From assembly GCA_947632335.1 (NCBI GenBank), contig CANROX010000004.1, forward strand, positions 1-64,000: a stretch of 64,000 bases of DNA. The letters are read 5' to 3'. Origin of the DNA: an uncultured Clostridia bacterium (GTDB lineage Bacteria > Bacillota > Clostridia > Oscillospirales > Acutalibacteraceae). The notes under the pieces are model-generated. The model was not told where the DNA came from. It saw only the letters and a list, made by a program, of their open reading frames with translations, and did no database searches. The position numbers and the translations under genes were made by a program. Positions 63,980 through 64,000 of the stretch are shown piece by piece; the stretch's first letter is position 1, and every line of letters starts with the position of its first letter.

Positions 63980-64000
63980 ATGGAAATAAAAATTGCTCTT
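63980..64000 (+). CDS. start of an unknown gene cut by the window edge
   Basis: ATG 63980 follows caggtgaaagt, a good ribosome binding site. Only seven codons are visible (MEIKIAL), so no identity can be given. Confidence 0.4.

Noticed and set aside
1-64000. CRISPR array, insertion sequence, prophage or defence island
   Set aside because: No regular direct repeats, transposase, integrase or phage genes were seen. Gene content and spacing are those of a core region.

Overview
The window is a contiguous piece of low-GC Firmicute chromosome. It most likely comes from a spore-forming member of the Clostridia (inference): it carries both dipicolinate synthase subunits, a GerW/YtfJ-type spore protein and a DacB-type carboxypeptidase in the scpAB-rluB neighbourhood, a ThyX thymidylate synthase, and sigma-A-like promoters with 17-bp spacers. 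I see no insertion sequence, prophage, integrase, rRNA operon or CRISPR array. Nearly all genes lie on the + strand, and the few - strand genes sit behind hairpin terminators, so this looks like an ordinary leading-strand core region.

Layout. 1-3.7 kb: truncated recD2 and a small membrane protein (- strand), a DUF1540 protein and the dpaAB spore operon. 3.8-8.4 kb: zinc-ribbon membrane protein, metY-like sulfhydrylase, ispD-ispF, a tiny acidic protein and a D,D-carboxypeptidase. 8.5-18.8 kb: pgi with a small P-loop protein, yceD-rpmF, der-plsY, a HIT protein, apt, then comEC-holA-rnmV and a CmpB-like membrane protein. 18.8-30.2 kb: a CNNM/CBS protein (- strand), tepA-uppP-ftsK/spoIIIE-ygiQ, tyrS, mscL with a zinc-ribbon tail, and a secreted NlpC/P60 hydrolase. 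30.3-30.9 kb: three tRNA genes (Ser-UGA, Ser-GCU, Arg-CCU) behind a consensus promoter, followed by a small structured non-coding stretch. 31-45 kb: nrdR, rnhA (-), then the close-packed run rnj-gdpP-rplI-dnaB-tilS-hpt-ftsH, and uvrA. 45-52 kb: thyX-tmk, a DUF2156/GNAT pair, a DJ-1 protein, 5-formyl-THF cyclo-ligase, mltG and a U32 peptidase-family protein. 52-55.2 kb: an alanine T-box leader with alaS, and rpmB (-). 55.3-60.5 kb: M50 protease, scpA-scpB, DUF2953-gerW, dacB-like gene and rluB. 60.7-63.9 kb: a soluble biotin-dependent carboxyl-transfer trio (acyl-CoA-type carboxyltransferase, biotin carrier, oxaloacetate/pyruvate-type carboxyltransferase). A new gene just begins at the right edge.

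How it fits together. The genes serve genome replication and repair, translation and tRNA biology, envelope synthesis (undecaprenyl phosphate recycling, PlsY, MltG, two carboxypeptidases), isoprenoid and thymidylate synthesis, c-di-AMP turnover and sporulation. I found no defence island or obviously new multi-gene system. The most unusual items are: the trio's carboxyltransferase with an added cysteine cluster and no membrane decarboxylase subunit in view; a thymidylate kinase whose Walker A motif lacks the usual Ser/Thr after the lysine; a compact candidate small RNA after the tRNAs; a long inverted repeat in front of dpaA; and a paired DUF2156/GNAT operon of unknown substrate. Function calls rest on reading motifs by eye. 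No database search was possible.
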